In this document: piece by piece, positions 28,029 through 36,172 of the stretch
Layout: each line of letters starts with the position of its first letter
Position numbering within the stretch: the stretch's first letter is position 1
Source of the DNA: Phenylobacterium sp.
GTDB taxonomy: Bacteria > Pseudomonadota > Alphaproteobacteria > Caulobacterales > Caulobacteraceae
Assembly: GCF_022402485.1 (NCBI RefSeq)
Contig: NZ_JAKRSA010000018.1
Coordinates: 62,001 to 126,000, forward strand
Length of the DNA stretch: 64,000 nt
Direction of reading: 5' to 3'
The notes under the pieces: model-generated
What the model saw: the letters and a program-made list of their open reading frames with translations, nothing else
Databases searched by the model: none
Told to the model about the DNA's origin: nothing
Made by a program: the position numbers and the translations under genes

Positions 28029-29021
28029 TCAGGCCTCGCCTGCGCCGTGCAAGGCATAGAAGCGGGCGATAACCTCTTCGATGGCCGGCTCTCCCACATG
28101 GATGTCGACCACCTCGTGGGCCGCGGCGATGGCGGCGATCACGGTGGGCGTCGGCGTCCGCGCGGGATCGAAGGCCAGTTCCAGGGTCTGGCCCCTGCGG
28201 CTGCGGATCTCGACCCCGGGCAGGGTGACGTCCGGTGCCTCATGGGCGAAGTCGACAATCAGGCGCCGCTCGGCCAGGACATTGGCCCGCAGGGTCTCAA
28301 ACGGGCTGTCGGCCAGGACCTGACCATGGCCGATGACGATCACCCGCTGGGCCAGGGCCTCGATGTCGTGCATGTCGTGGGTGGTGAGCAGGACGGTGAC
28401 GCCGCGCTCGCGGTTCAGGCGGGCGACCACCTCGCGGACGGCAAGCTTGGAGGGGGCGTCCAGGCCGATGGTCGGCTCATCCAGGAACAGGATGTCGGGT
28501 TCGTGCAGCAGGGCCGCGGCGATCTCGGCGCGCATCCGTTGGCCCAGCGACAGCTGGCGCACCGGCTGGTCCAGGACAGGCGCCAGGCGGAGCAGATCGA
28601 CCAGCTCGTCTCGGTTGGCCCGGTAGCGGGCGGAGTCCACCCGGTAGATGTCGGCCAACAGGTCGAAGCCTTCGATGACCGGCAGGTCCCACCACAGCTG
28701 GGTCCGCTGGCCGAACACCACGCCGATCCTGGAGACATGGGCGATGCGGTCGGTGAAGGGAACGCGGCCATTCACCAGCACTGTGCCGCTGTCTGGCCGC
28801 AGAATCCCGGAGAGGATCTTGATGGTGGTTGACTTGCCGGCTCCGTTGGGACCGATGAACCCCAGCAGTTCTCCCGCCTCCAGGGAAAAGGAGACGTTGC
28901 GCAGGGCCTCGACCGTGCGGTGGCGGCGATGGACCAGACCCTTGACCGCGCCCAGCAGGCCGGGATCGCGTTCGGCGACGCGATAGGTCTTGGCCAGGTC
29001 CTCCACGAGGATCTGTGGCAT
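28029..29021 (-). CDS. ABC transporter ATP-binding protein (ABC-2 exporter)
   Basis: 330 residues. Walker A GPNGAGKSTTIKIL, Q-loop in VFGQRTQLWW, signature LSLGQRMRAEIAAALLHEP, Walker B ILFLDEPTIGLD and H-loop TTHDMHDIEAL are all intact. The long N-terminal insertion LLGAVKGLVHRRHRTVEALR is typical of the ATPases paired with PF06182 permeases. It drives export through the two permeases downstream. The operon order ATPase-permease-permease is complete. Confidence 0.93.
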   Translation of the reverse strand: MPQILVEDLAKTYRVAERDPGLLGAVKGLVHRRHRTVEALRNVSFSLEAGELLGFIGPNGAGKSTTIKILSGILRPDSGTVLVNGRVPFTDRIAHVSRIGVVFGQRTQLWWDLPVIEGFDLLADIYRVDSARYRANRDELVDLLRLAPVLDQPVRQLSLGQRMRAEIAAALLHEPDILFLDEPTIGLDAPSKLAVREVVARLNRERGVTVLLTTHDMHDIEALAQRVIVIGHGQVLADSPFETLRANVLAERRLIVDFAHEAPDVTLPGVEIRSRRGQTLELAFDPARTPTPTVIAAIAAAHEVVDIHVGEPAIEEVIARFYALHGAGEA

Positions 29022-29160
29022 GGGTGCGGGCCAGTAATGAGACTGAGAAGGGGCCGAACCCTAGATCGCGTTCCATGAAAGGGAAACCCGGTTCGGCGGC
29101 GCTGCACGTCGCCAAACTGGGGACTTGGCGGCTGAAGCTGCCGTCATACCGACACGTAAG

Positions 29161-29186
29161 GGAACGCCGGTGGTCTTGAACGCGTT
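29161..29186 (+). promoter_or_regulatory. EcfG/SigT general-stress promoter before the fasciclin gene
   Basis: GGAAC (29161-29165), a 17-base spacer, then CGTT (29183-29186). This is the exact consensus of the alphaproteobacterial general-stress sigma factor (SigT in Caulobacter). It lies 116 bases before the fasciclin start codon in a gene-free stretch. Confidence 0.65.
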
Positions 29187-29302
29187 GTGCGCGGAACGCG
29201 GGAGAAAGTCTTGTCCCTCGCGCATCCGGGATGGGGGCCGGACTCGTACCCCTTCCAAGACGCCACGCGTATCGCCGCAGGCGCCCATCCGAGGGACTGT
29301 CC

Positions 29303-29890
29303 ATGACTGAACCGAAATTCCGTATGCTCGCCGGCGCTTCCGCGCTCGTCCTGGCGCTGACCCTGTCGGCCTGCTCGCAGGCTGAAGACACCGCTGCGGC
29401 CCCTGAAGCCGAACCCGTCGCTGCCGAAGCTGCGGCACCCACCACCAACATCGTTGCTGGCGCTCAGGCCTCGCCCGACCACACCACCCTGGTGGCTGCT
29501 GTCGTCGCCGCCGAGCTGGTGGAAACCCTTTCTGGTCCGGGCCCGTTCACGGTCTTCGCCCCCACCAATGCGGCCTTTGAAAAGCTGCCGGCCGGCACGG
29601 TTGATGCCCTGCTGCTGCCTGAGGCCAAGGCTCAGCTGACCTCGGTCCTGACCTATCATGTGGTGGCCGGCAAGCTGATGGCCGCAGACGTTCTGGCCGC
29701 CATCGAAGCTGGCGGCGGCACGGCGACCCTGACCACCGTGCAGGGCGGCGAGCTGAAGGCCTCTGTGGTCAATGGCGGCGTGCAACTGACCGACGCCCAA
29801 GGCGGCACCGCCATGGTGAGCGCCACCGACCTTGACCAGTCCAACGGCGTGATCCACGTCATCGACACGGTGATCATGCCCGCCGCCTAA
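29303..29890 (+). CDS. Fasciclin (FAS1) domain lipoprotein
   Basis: 195 residues. A lipoprotein signal ends in LALTLSAC with the lipid-acceptor Cys, followed by an Ala/Glu-rich spacer. One FAS1 domain follows with its H1 and H2 boxes: GPFTVFAPTNAAFEKLP and SNGVIHVIDTVIMP; YH of LTYHVVAGK is also present. FAS1 proteins mediate adhesion or bind small ligands in the envelope. GAGGG precedes the ATG. It is monocistronic with a strong terminator and a stress-type promoter. Confidence 0.92.
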   Translation: MTEPKFRMLAGASALVLALTLSACSQAEDTAAAPEAEPVAAEAAAPTTNIVAGAQASPDHTTLVAAVVAAELVETLSGPGPFTVFAPTNAAFEKLPAGTVDALLLPEAKAQLTSVLTYHVVAGKLMAADVLAAIEAGGGTATLTTVQGGELKASVVNGGVQLTDAQGGTAMVSATDLDQSNGVIHVIDTVIMPAA

Positions 29891-29915
29891 ACAGCGGGTC
29901 TGATCCAAAAAGCGA

Positions 29916-29946
29916 GGGCCCCCGCAGTGATGCGGGGGCCCTTTTT
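29916..29946. terminator. Strong Rho-independent terminator, probably bidirectional
   Basis: An 11-bp perfect stem GGGCCCCCGCA with a GTGA loop and TGCGGGGGCCC, followed directly by five T. Five A residues at 29907-29911 serve the opposite strand. It separates the fasciclin gene from the convergent GPH transporter. Confidence 0.9.
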
Positions 29947-29954
29947 GCGGGTGT

Positions 29955-31484
29955 CTATTGGGCGGGCCGGGGCGCGGTGGGCGGAACCATGGGTTCTGGC
30001 ACGTCAATGGCGGCAGAGACGGCCACGGCCTGGGGGGCCAGGCCTTCGGCGCGCCGTGCGGCCAGGGCGGCCTTGGTTTCCTCATAGCTCGCCCGGGTGA
30101 TCTTGTAGCGGGCGTAGAAGACCACCGCGATCAAGCCAGGGATGCCGGCCAGGATCCCGTCCCAGAGGGCCAGGTTCCAGATGACATCGGCTGGCACCTC
30201 GCCGATCTGGGCCCGGACCGGGAAGGAGATGAAGGTCAGGACGAAGCCCGCCAGGGCCGCGCCGATGGCCTGGTCGACCTTGGCGAACAGGGAGCGGGTG
30301 GAATAGAGCACCCCTTCCTGACGCAGGCCGAACTTCAGCTCGTTCTCGTCGGCGATGTCGGCCAGGGCCGACATGATGCTGATGGAGAGCACGCTGGCCG
30401 CCCCATAGCTCAACACCGAGAATGCAATGAGGATGGCCAGCAGGTTGGGCGTCTGCGGGGTCAGCGTGCCGGCAAAGCCCATCAGGATCGGGATGGTCGG
30501 CGCCAGGGCATAGACAATGGCCGAGACGATGATGGTGGCCTTCTTGTCGAACCGGCCGTGCAGGGTGGCAGCGAACAGGAAAGCCGACAGATAGCCGGCA
30601 AACGAGCCGATCACGAAGAAGCGGATCTGCTCTGAGCCCAGGCCCCAATAGTAGGTGTTGGTATAGAGGTGCAGGCCGCCCCGCAGGCCGATCATCATGC
30701 TGAGGAAGAAGTAGGCGATCAGCAGCCAGACATAGTTGATGTTGGCGAAGGCCTTGCCCATGTCCTTGAAGAACTCGAGCGGGCTGTATTTCGGCAGGTT
30801 TTCCGCGGGCTTGGGCAGGAGCGGAATCCGGTCGCGGGTGAACCAGGCCGAGGCCGCCAGCAGGGCCAGGGCAATGCCCCCCATGATCACCGAGAACGCC
30901 CCGTAAGGCTCAGGATTGAGCAGGCCACGGGGATATTCCGGGGTCGCCTTGAAGAAGTAGGACAGGGCAATCCAGGTGGTGGCGGCCGCGCCGGCCCAGG
31001 TGAAGAAGCTGTTATAGGCCATCACCTTGGAGCGTTCGGTGTAGTCGCGGCTGAGCTCGCTGCCCAAGGCCATGTGGGGGGTGTGATAGAAGGTCATGGA
31101 CTGGCGCAGCATGACCACGGTCACCGCAAACCAGGAGAACAGGGCCCAGGTCCCCAGGCTGTCCGGCGGGTTGAACACCGCCCAGAGGGACAGGACGATC
31201 GGGATCGGGGCGAAGAACATATAGATGTGACGCCGGCCCCAGCGGGACTTGGTGCGGTCGGAGATCGAGCCCACCAGGGGGTCGGAAATCCCGTCCAGGA
31301 ACAGGCTGACGGAGATGGCCAGCCCCGCCAGGTGGGCCTCAAGCCCGAGCACCTGGTTGTAATAGAGCATGGCGTAGGAGCCGACGGAGAAGAGGGCGAT
31401 GGATTCTGCGCCACTGCCCACGCCAAAAGCGAGCTTGGTTTTGAACGGCAGCCGTTCGCTGTCGCCCGATGAATTCTGGGCCAA
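29955..31484 (-). CDS. GPH-family sugar:cation symporter (MFS)
   Basis: 509 residues with twelve hydrophobic segments. The signature region reads DGISDPLVGSISDRTKSRWGRR, given here as ISDPLVGSISDRTKSRWG, which is the GPH (melibiose/glucuronide) motif. It would import glycosides or uronides with H+ or Na+. The start codon is TTG with GGAGG eight bases upstream, a strong ribosome site, so I keep it. No glycoside hydrolase is adjacent, so the substrate is open. Confidence 0.88.
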   Translation of the reverse strand: MAQNSSGDSERLPFKTKLAFGVGSGAESIALFSVGSYAMLYYNQVLGLEAHLAGLAISVSLFLDGISDPLVGSISDRTKSRWGRRHIYMFFAPIPIVLSLWAVFNPPDSLGTWALFSWFAVTVVMLRQSMTFYHTPHMALGSELSRDYTERSKVMAYNSFFTWAGAAATTWIALSYFFKATPEYPRGLLNPEPYGAFSVIMGGIALALLAASAWFTRDRIPLLPKPAENLPKYSPLEFFKDMGKAFANINYVWLLIAYFFLSMMIGLRGGLHLYTNTYYWGLGSEQIRFFVIGSFAGYLSAFLFAATLHGRFDKKATIIVSAIVYALAPTIPILMGFAGTLTPQTPNLLAILIAFSVLSYGAASVLSISIMSALADIADENELKFGLRQEGVLYSTRSLFAKVDQAIGAALAGFVLTFISFPVRAQIGEVPADVIWNLALWDGILAGIPGLIAVVFYARYKITRASYEETKAALAARRAEGLAPQAVAVSAAIDVPEPMVPPTAPRPAQ

Positions 31485-31873
31485 TTTACTATCCTCCCGA
31501 GCGCGCTCTTAAAATGATCCGGCGCGTCGCGTGGGGTGGAACAAAGACCCGGTCGCCTTATGCGTCAACTGTTCGCAGGCAAACTAAGCCCTAGAAAATA
31601 CGAGGATTTATGGCTGCGCTTTGGCGTGGCCGCCTTGATGTCGGGGCTCTGCCGCACCCTGCAGGCGAGCGGCGCAGGACGCCCATAGCGATAAGTATCT
31701 GGCATTATTCAATTTTGTTCGGAAATCAACAGGCGGTGCCCGGCACGGTCCGCCGGACACCCGGGGCCTCAGGCATCCCAAGGCGCATTCTTGCGAAAGA
31801 TATTGACTCGCAACTGGGAGCGGCCATAAGGGCGATCGCTAACGCGAATTGATCGCAAACTTCGGGGTATGTC
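31485..31873. other. Divergent intergenic region with candidate promoter and palindrome
   Basis: This 389-bp gap lies between the GPH symporter and the TonB receptor. Near its right end is TTGACT (31803-31808), 16 bases, CATAAG (31825-31830), followed by GCGATC-N13-GATCGC (31832-31856) over the expected transcription start. This layout suits a repressed promoter for the receptor. An 80-codon frame at 31610-31852 has no family features and I do not call it. Confidence 0.45.
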
Positions 31874-33991
31874 TTGCGCAAGTCTCTTTTGGCCACAGCC
31901 GCCCTTCTGCCGCTTCTGTCGCCCTGTGTGGCCCTGGCTGAGGAGGAGGCTGCGCCAGTTTCCGAGCTGATCGTCATTGGGCCGGAGGGCCCCGGCGAGT
32001 TCCCCGGCGCGGCCACCCGGATCGAGGCGGTGGAGTATGAGCGCTCCCAGCCCAGGGACATCAATGACGTGCTGCGTCGGGTGCCGGGCCTGTATGTCCG
32101 GACCGAGGAGGGGCTGGGCCTTCGACCCAATATCGGCGTCCGGGGTCTGAACCCCACCCGGTCCACCGAGGTGCTGCTGCTGGAGGATGGGGTCCCGCTG
32201 ACCTATTCGCCCTATGGGGACAACGCATCCTACTACCATCCGCCTCTGGAGCGGTTCTCGGCGGTGGAGGTCCTGAAGGGTGCCGGTCAGATCGTCTATG
32301 GCCCGCACACGGTGGGCGGAGTGATCAACTACACCACCGCAGCGCCCCCCGCCGACGCCTCAGGCCGGTTGGTGCTGCGGGCCGGGGGTAACGAGACCCG
32401 CGAACTGGTGCTGCAGGGCGGCGACACCTTCGGCAGCCTGGGGCTGCTGGGCGGGTTCGCCACCGGTGCCAATTCCGGGGTGCGGGAGAACCAGGAGCTC
32501 TCCTATAGCGACGTCTTCATCAAGGCCGTCGCCACCCTGTCGGAACGGCAGGCCCTGACCTTCAAGGCCACGGCCTATCTGGAAGACAGCAATGTCGGCT
32601 ATTCGGGGCTGACGGAGGCCGAGTACCGGGCCAACCCCCGCGGCTATCCCTTCACCAACGATTCGTTCGTCATCGAGCGCTATGGGGCGAGCCTGGCCCA
32701 TGGCTGGACGGTCTCGGACGACCTGCAGCTGAACACGGTGCTTTATGCCAGCACCTTTGACCGCGACTGGTGGCGCCAATCCTCCAATTCCGGCCAGCGT
32801 CCCTCGGACTCCGCCGACCCGGCCTGCGGCGGCATGGCCAATCTGAACACCACCTGCGGCAATGAAGGCCGGCTGCGGCAGTACTACATGTATGGCCTTG
32901 AGCAGCGGCTGACCCTCAACTGGTCCGGCGGCGAGCTTCTGGCCGGGGCCCGCCTGCACGCCGAAAACCAGGAGCGGTTCCAGTTCAATGGCGACCGTCC
33001 CAACTCCCGGGCGCCGGGGGTAGGCTCGGGCGCAGGGGTGCGCGAGCACAATGTCCGCGAAGCCCGGGCGGCCTCGGCCTTCATCAAGAACACCTTCCAG
33101 ATCGGTGATCTCGCCATCGCCCCGGGGGTCCGCTTCGAGACCATGACCTTCAACCGGTCAGACAAGCTGGCGGGCCGCAGCGGTTCGACCGAACTCAGTG
33201 AGTGGATCCCGGGTCTCGGGGTGTCCTGGAGCAAGGACCAGCGGCTGACGTTGTTTGCCGGTGTGCACCGGGGCTTTTCGCCCCCCCGGGTCGAGGACAT
33301 CATCACCAATGCCGGCGGTTCGGTGGAGCTTGATCCCGAGCGCAGCCTGAACTGGGAAGCGGGCTTGCGGGGTTCGCCCATGGCGGGCCTGGAAGGCGAA
33401 CTGGCGATCTTCCGCCTGGATTTCGACAACCAGATCGTGCCGGCCTCCGTGGCCGGGGGCGTGGGGGCCACGGCGACCAGCGCCGGCGAGACCCGCCACC
33501 TGGGTCTGGAAGGCGCGGCGAGCTTCTCCTCCAAGGCCGCCTTCGCCACCTCGGTGGACTGGTATGCTGATGTCGCCTTCACCTGGGTGGAGACGGCGGA
33601 GTACCGGGGTCGCCGGTTCTCATCCATCGCGGGCCTGGGTGCGGTCTCGGTGACCGGCAACCGGTTGCCCTACGCGCCCGAATGGATGAGCCGAGCGGCG
33701 GTGGGCTTCGACACCGGCGTGATCCAGGCTGAGCTTGAAGGGGTCTATACGGGCGAGATGTTCACTGACGATGTGAACTCGGTCACCCCCATCGCCAATG
33801 GACAGCGGGGCCTGATCGACGACGCCTGGCAGTTCAATCTGGCGGCGGCCTACAAGGTCCCCAACACCCAGGTGAAGCTGACCCTGGCGGTCCGCAATCT
33901 GGCCGACAAGACCTTCATCATCGACCGCTCCCGCGGGATCTTGGTGAACGAGCCGCGTGCCGCCATCGTGGGGGTCGACCTGGCCTTCTAG
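31874..33991 (+). CDS. TonB-dependent receptor, FecA-like
   Basis: 705 residues from a TTG start with CGGGG upstream. A signal peptide (LLATAALLPLLSPCVALAEE) and TonB-box-like SELIVIG lead to the plug: RDINDVLRRVPGLYVRTEEG, RPNIGVRGLNPTRSTEVLLL, PLTYSPYGDNASYYHPPLE and YGPHTVGGVINY, closely as in FecA-type receptors. The barrel ends in VGVDLAF with a terminal Phe. No FecI/FecR signalling pair is adjacent, and the N-terminal signalling domain of true FecA is absent. The ligand is probably a ferric chelate. Confidence 0.9.
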   Translation: MRKSLLATAALLPLLSPCVALAEEEAAPVSELIVIGPEGPGEFPGAATRIEAVEYERSQPRDINDVLRRVPGLYVRTEEGLGLRPNIGVRGLNPTRSTEVLLLEDGVPLTYSPYGDNASYYHPPLERFSAVEVLKGAGQIVYGPHTVGGVINYTTAAPPADASGRLVLRAGGNETRELVLQGGDTFGSLGLLGGFATGANSGVRENQELSYSDVFIKAVATLSERQALTFKATAYLEDSNVGYSGLTEAEYRANPRGYPFTNDSFVIERYGASLAHGWTVSDDLQLNTVLYASTFDRDWWRQSSNSGQRPSDSADPACGGMANLNTTCGNEGRLRQYYMYGLEQRLTLNWSGGELLAGARLHAENQERFQFNGDRPNSRAPGVGSGAGVREHNVREARAASAFIKNTFQIGDLAIAPGVRFETMTFNRSDKLAGRSGSTELSEWIPGLGVSWSKDQRLTLFAGVHRGFSPPRVEDIITNAGGSVELDPERSLNWEAGLRGSPMAGLEGELAIFRLDFDNQIVPASVAGGVGATATSAGETRHLGLEGAASFSSKAAFATSVDWYADVAFTWVETAEYRGRRFSSIAGLGAVSVTGNRLPYAPEWMSRAAVGFDTGVIQAELEGVYTGEMFTDDVNSVTPIANGQRGLIDDAWQFNLAAAYKVPNTQVKLTLAVRNLADKTFIIDRSRGILVNEPRAAIVGVDLAF

Positions 33992-34082
33992 GGCGGGATC
34001 GAGGTGGAACTAGGCAGGGGGCGATGGGCGCACAATATGAGCCTCTACCCCCTGCGTCCTGGGGGGCGAGTCTGGACCCCCT

Positions 34083-34631
34083 ATGCCCCCATCGGCACCC
34101 CTGATCATCACTGCGGCCCTGGATCAGGGGGCGTTCGACTGGTTCCAAGACCTGCGCGAGGCCCATTTCCCGGCCCATCGAAATGTGGTTCCAGCCCATC
34201 TGACCCTGTTCCATGCCCTGCCGGGCGACCAGGAGGCGTTCATCGCCGAGACGGTGAAGGCGGCCTGCGCCGCCCGGGCCCCCCTGACCCTGGCCGTGCG
34301 CGGCCCCTGGTTCATGGGGCGCGGGGTGGCCTATCGCATAGCCTCCGCAGACCTTGACGCCCTGCGCGCGGAGCTCGCCGCCCACTTCGCCCCCTTTCTG
34401 ACGCCGCAGGACCGGGCAGCCTTCCGCCCGCACATCACCATCCAGAACAAGGCCGATCCTGAGGCCGCGCGGGAACTCTGTGCGCGTCTCCAGCAAGAGT
34501 TCGAGCCCTTCGACATCACCGCCGAGGGCCTGCTGGTCTGGCGCTATCTGGGCGGGCCGTGGGAGCCGGTGGCGAAGGTGGGGTTTGGGAGCAGAGACCT
34601 GATTACCCGAGGTCGTGTGGGGGGTTCTTGA
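34083..34631 (+). CDS. 2'-5' RNA ligase / RNA 2',3'-cyclic phosphodiesterase family protein
   Basis: 182 residues with the two HxT/S motifs of the 2H phosphoesterase family: PAHLTLFHAL at about residue 39 and RPHITIQNKA near residue 118. These histidines cut or join 2',5' or 2',3'-cyclic phosphate bonds in RNA. The cell role is unknown. The ATG at 34083 directly precedes the domain. It follows the TonB receptor by 91 bp, with no clear functional link. Confidence 0.82.
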   Translation: MPPSAPLIITAALDQGAFDWFQDLREAHFPAHRNVVPAHLTLFHALPGDQEAFIAETVKAACAARAPLTLAVRGPWFMGRGVAYRIASADLDALRAELAAHFAPFLTPQDRAAFRPHITIQNKADPEAARELCARLQQEFEPFDITAEGLLVWRYLGGPWEPVAKVGFGSRDLITRGRVGGS

Positions 34632-34730
34632 CGGCCCAAGGTTGTTGGTCTGATTATGCAAGCGATAGCCCTCACCCTTGGTGCGGGGCGATGAGACGCC
34701 GTGCGAAGCGGCGCAGATCAGGGGCGCTCA

Positions 34731-35462
34731 ATGCAAGAAGATCAGGCCACCAGACCCTGCCGTGTCCGGCACTATGTGCTGGCGACGCCGGACCAGGACT
34801 TCGTCTGCCAACAGCTCTATGACTTCCTGGGGCTGAAGCCGACGCCCAAGCGGGACGGGCCCAGCCCGACCGAGGCCTTTGGATTCTCCACGGCCATGAT
34901 GCGGGTCGGCACGACGCTGATCGAGGTGGTCCAGCCCCTGCGCAAGCCCCACCTGCTGCACAATTTCTTCGACAGCCGTGGCGGTCAGGATGGGGGCTTC
35001 ATGGTGGTCATGCAGACCTATGACGCCGACGCCTTGCGCGCCCGGGCCGGGGCGGCGGGGTTGAAGTTCGCCATGGACATGGATTTCCGCGGCCAGAGGC
35101 TGATGCAGTTCGACCACAAGGACTTCGGCACGCGGTTCGAATTCTACAAGTATACCCCCGAGGAGAACTGGTGGGGCGACCCGCTCAATGGCCCCTACAG
35201 CGACTCGCCCCTGGCCGAGGAGATCGTCGGGGCCGAGGTGGCGGTCGAACGTCCAGCTGAGATGGCGGCGACGGCCGCAGCGGTGTTCATCGCCCGCCAG
35301 GAGGGCCAGGCGATCATCTGTGTAGATGACCGGCGCATCGACTTTGTGGCGCCCACCGAGACCCGGCTGCGGGGCCTGAACGCCATTTACCTCAAGGCCC
35401 GTGACCGGAGCCGGGTGGGGGACATGGCCCGCATCGCCAATGTCGATTTCAAGCTGGTCTGA
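34731..35462 (+). CDS. VOC superfamily protein, two-domain glyoxalase-like
   Basis: 243 residues. The N-terminal half opens with RVRHYVLATPDQDFVCQQLY and contains LIEVVQPL; it ends with MQFDHKDFGTRFEFYKYTP, a VOC metal-site-like segment with His and Glu. The C-terminal half is a second, weaker VOC module. AGGGGC before the ATG is a good ribosome site. VOC enzymes handle lactoylglutathione or aromatic diols; no substrate can be named here. A Tat-exported relative follows 12 bp downstream. Confidence 0.8.
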   Translation: MQEDQATRPCRVRHYVLATPDQDFVCQQLYDFLGLKPTPKRDGPSPTEAFGFSTAMMRVGTTLIEVVQPLRKPHLLHNFFDSRGGQDGGFMVVMQTYDADALRARAGAAGLKFAMDMDFRGQRLMQFDHKDFGTRFEFYKYTPEENWWGDPLNGPYSDSPLAEEIVGAEVAVERPAEMAATAAAVFIARQEGQAIICVDDRRIDFVAPTETRLRGLNAIYLKARDRSRVGDMARIANVDFKLV

Positions 35463-35474
35463 CGGGGCTCCCAC

Positions 35475-36164
35475 ATGACGCATGATCATTCCCGCCGGAC
35501 CCTCATTCTGGGCGTGGGTGCCCTGGCGGTTGCCACGTCCACCGGCTCAGGGGCTCTGGCTAAGCCCAGCGCCGCTGGACCCTGGGTCGCCCGGATCGGG
35601 GTGGCCTCGCCGGAGGCCGTCGCTCAAGTGGGCGCGCAACTGGGCGCCCGTCCAAGGCCGGTGCCCACCCGGCACCTGTCCCCCGGCCACCGCGCCGCCA
35701 GCTTCGGCCTTGCGGGGGTGGATGTGGAGTTTGAGGATTCCGACCCCGCCAGCCATGCATTGGCGGGGCAGGGCGGACGGGTGGGACTTGTGGCCCAAGA
35801 CCCCGACCGGATCGCCGCCCGCGCCCGTCAGGCGGGACTGCGGGTTTTCCGCGACTGGATGGTCGCCGGCCAAAGGGTCATCGAACTGGACCCGGGGCCA
35901 CTAGGCGCGCGGTTCGAAATTGTCGGCATTCTGGCCCCAGAGGCGGTCTGCGCCCCGACCCGGGTGACGGGGGTGGTGGTGGCCTGTGCGGATCCCCAGA
36001 GAGCCGCAGCCCTGGCCGGGGCGATCTTCGAGGCCCCGGTGCAAGATGCCGTGGCCAATCTCGCGGGCTTCCCGGTTCGGTTCGTGCAGTCCGCGCCCGC
36101 GGACCGCAAAGGTGTCGTGGCACTGAACCTGGCCGACGCCCGGCGACGGGAGGTCAGGGTCTAG
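35475..36164 (+). CDS. Tat-exported VOC-like protein
   Basis: 229 residues. A twin-arginine signal (HDHSRRTLILGVGALAVATS) is followed by Ala/Gly-rich sequence and a probable cleavage at ALA-KP. The mature part resembles the neighbouring VOC protein: an RIGVASPEAVAQ start, ASFGLAGVDVEFEDS, and a second module from RVTGVVVACADPQRAA. The metal-site residues are not as clear as in its neighbour. It is the second gene of a two-gene operon. Export of a folded VOC protein with cofactor is unusual. Confidence 0.65.
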   Translation: MTHDHSRRTLILGVGALAVATSTGSGALAKPSAAGPWVARIGVASPEAVAQVGAQLGARPRPVPTRHLSPGHRAASFGLAGVDVEFEDSDPASHALAGQGGRVGLVAQDPDRIAARARQAGLRVFRDWMVAGQRVIELDPGPLGARFEIVGILAPEAVCAPTRVTGVVVACADPQRAAALAGAIFEAPVQDAVANLAGFPVRFVQSAPADRKGVVALNLADARRREVRV

Positions 36165-36172
36165 CGCGCACC

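Noticed and set aside
31610-31852. An 80-codon frame before the TonB receptor
   Set aside because: No ribosome site, no family features, and it overlaps the likely promoter and palindrome.
31485-31873. A cobalamin or other riboswitch before the TonB receptor
   Set aside because: I could not find the conserved B12-box or any other known aptamer core.
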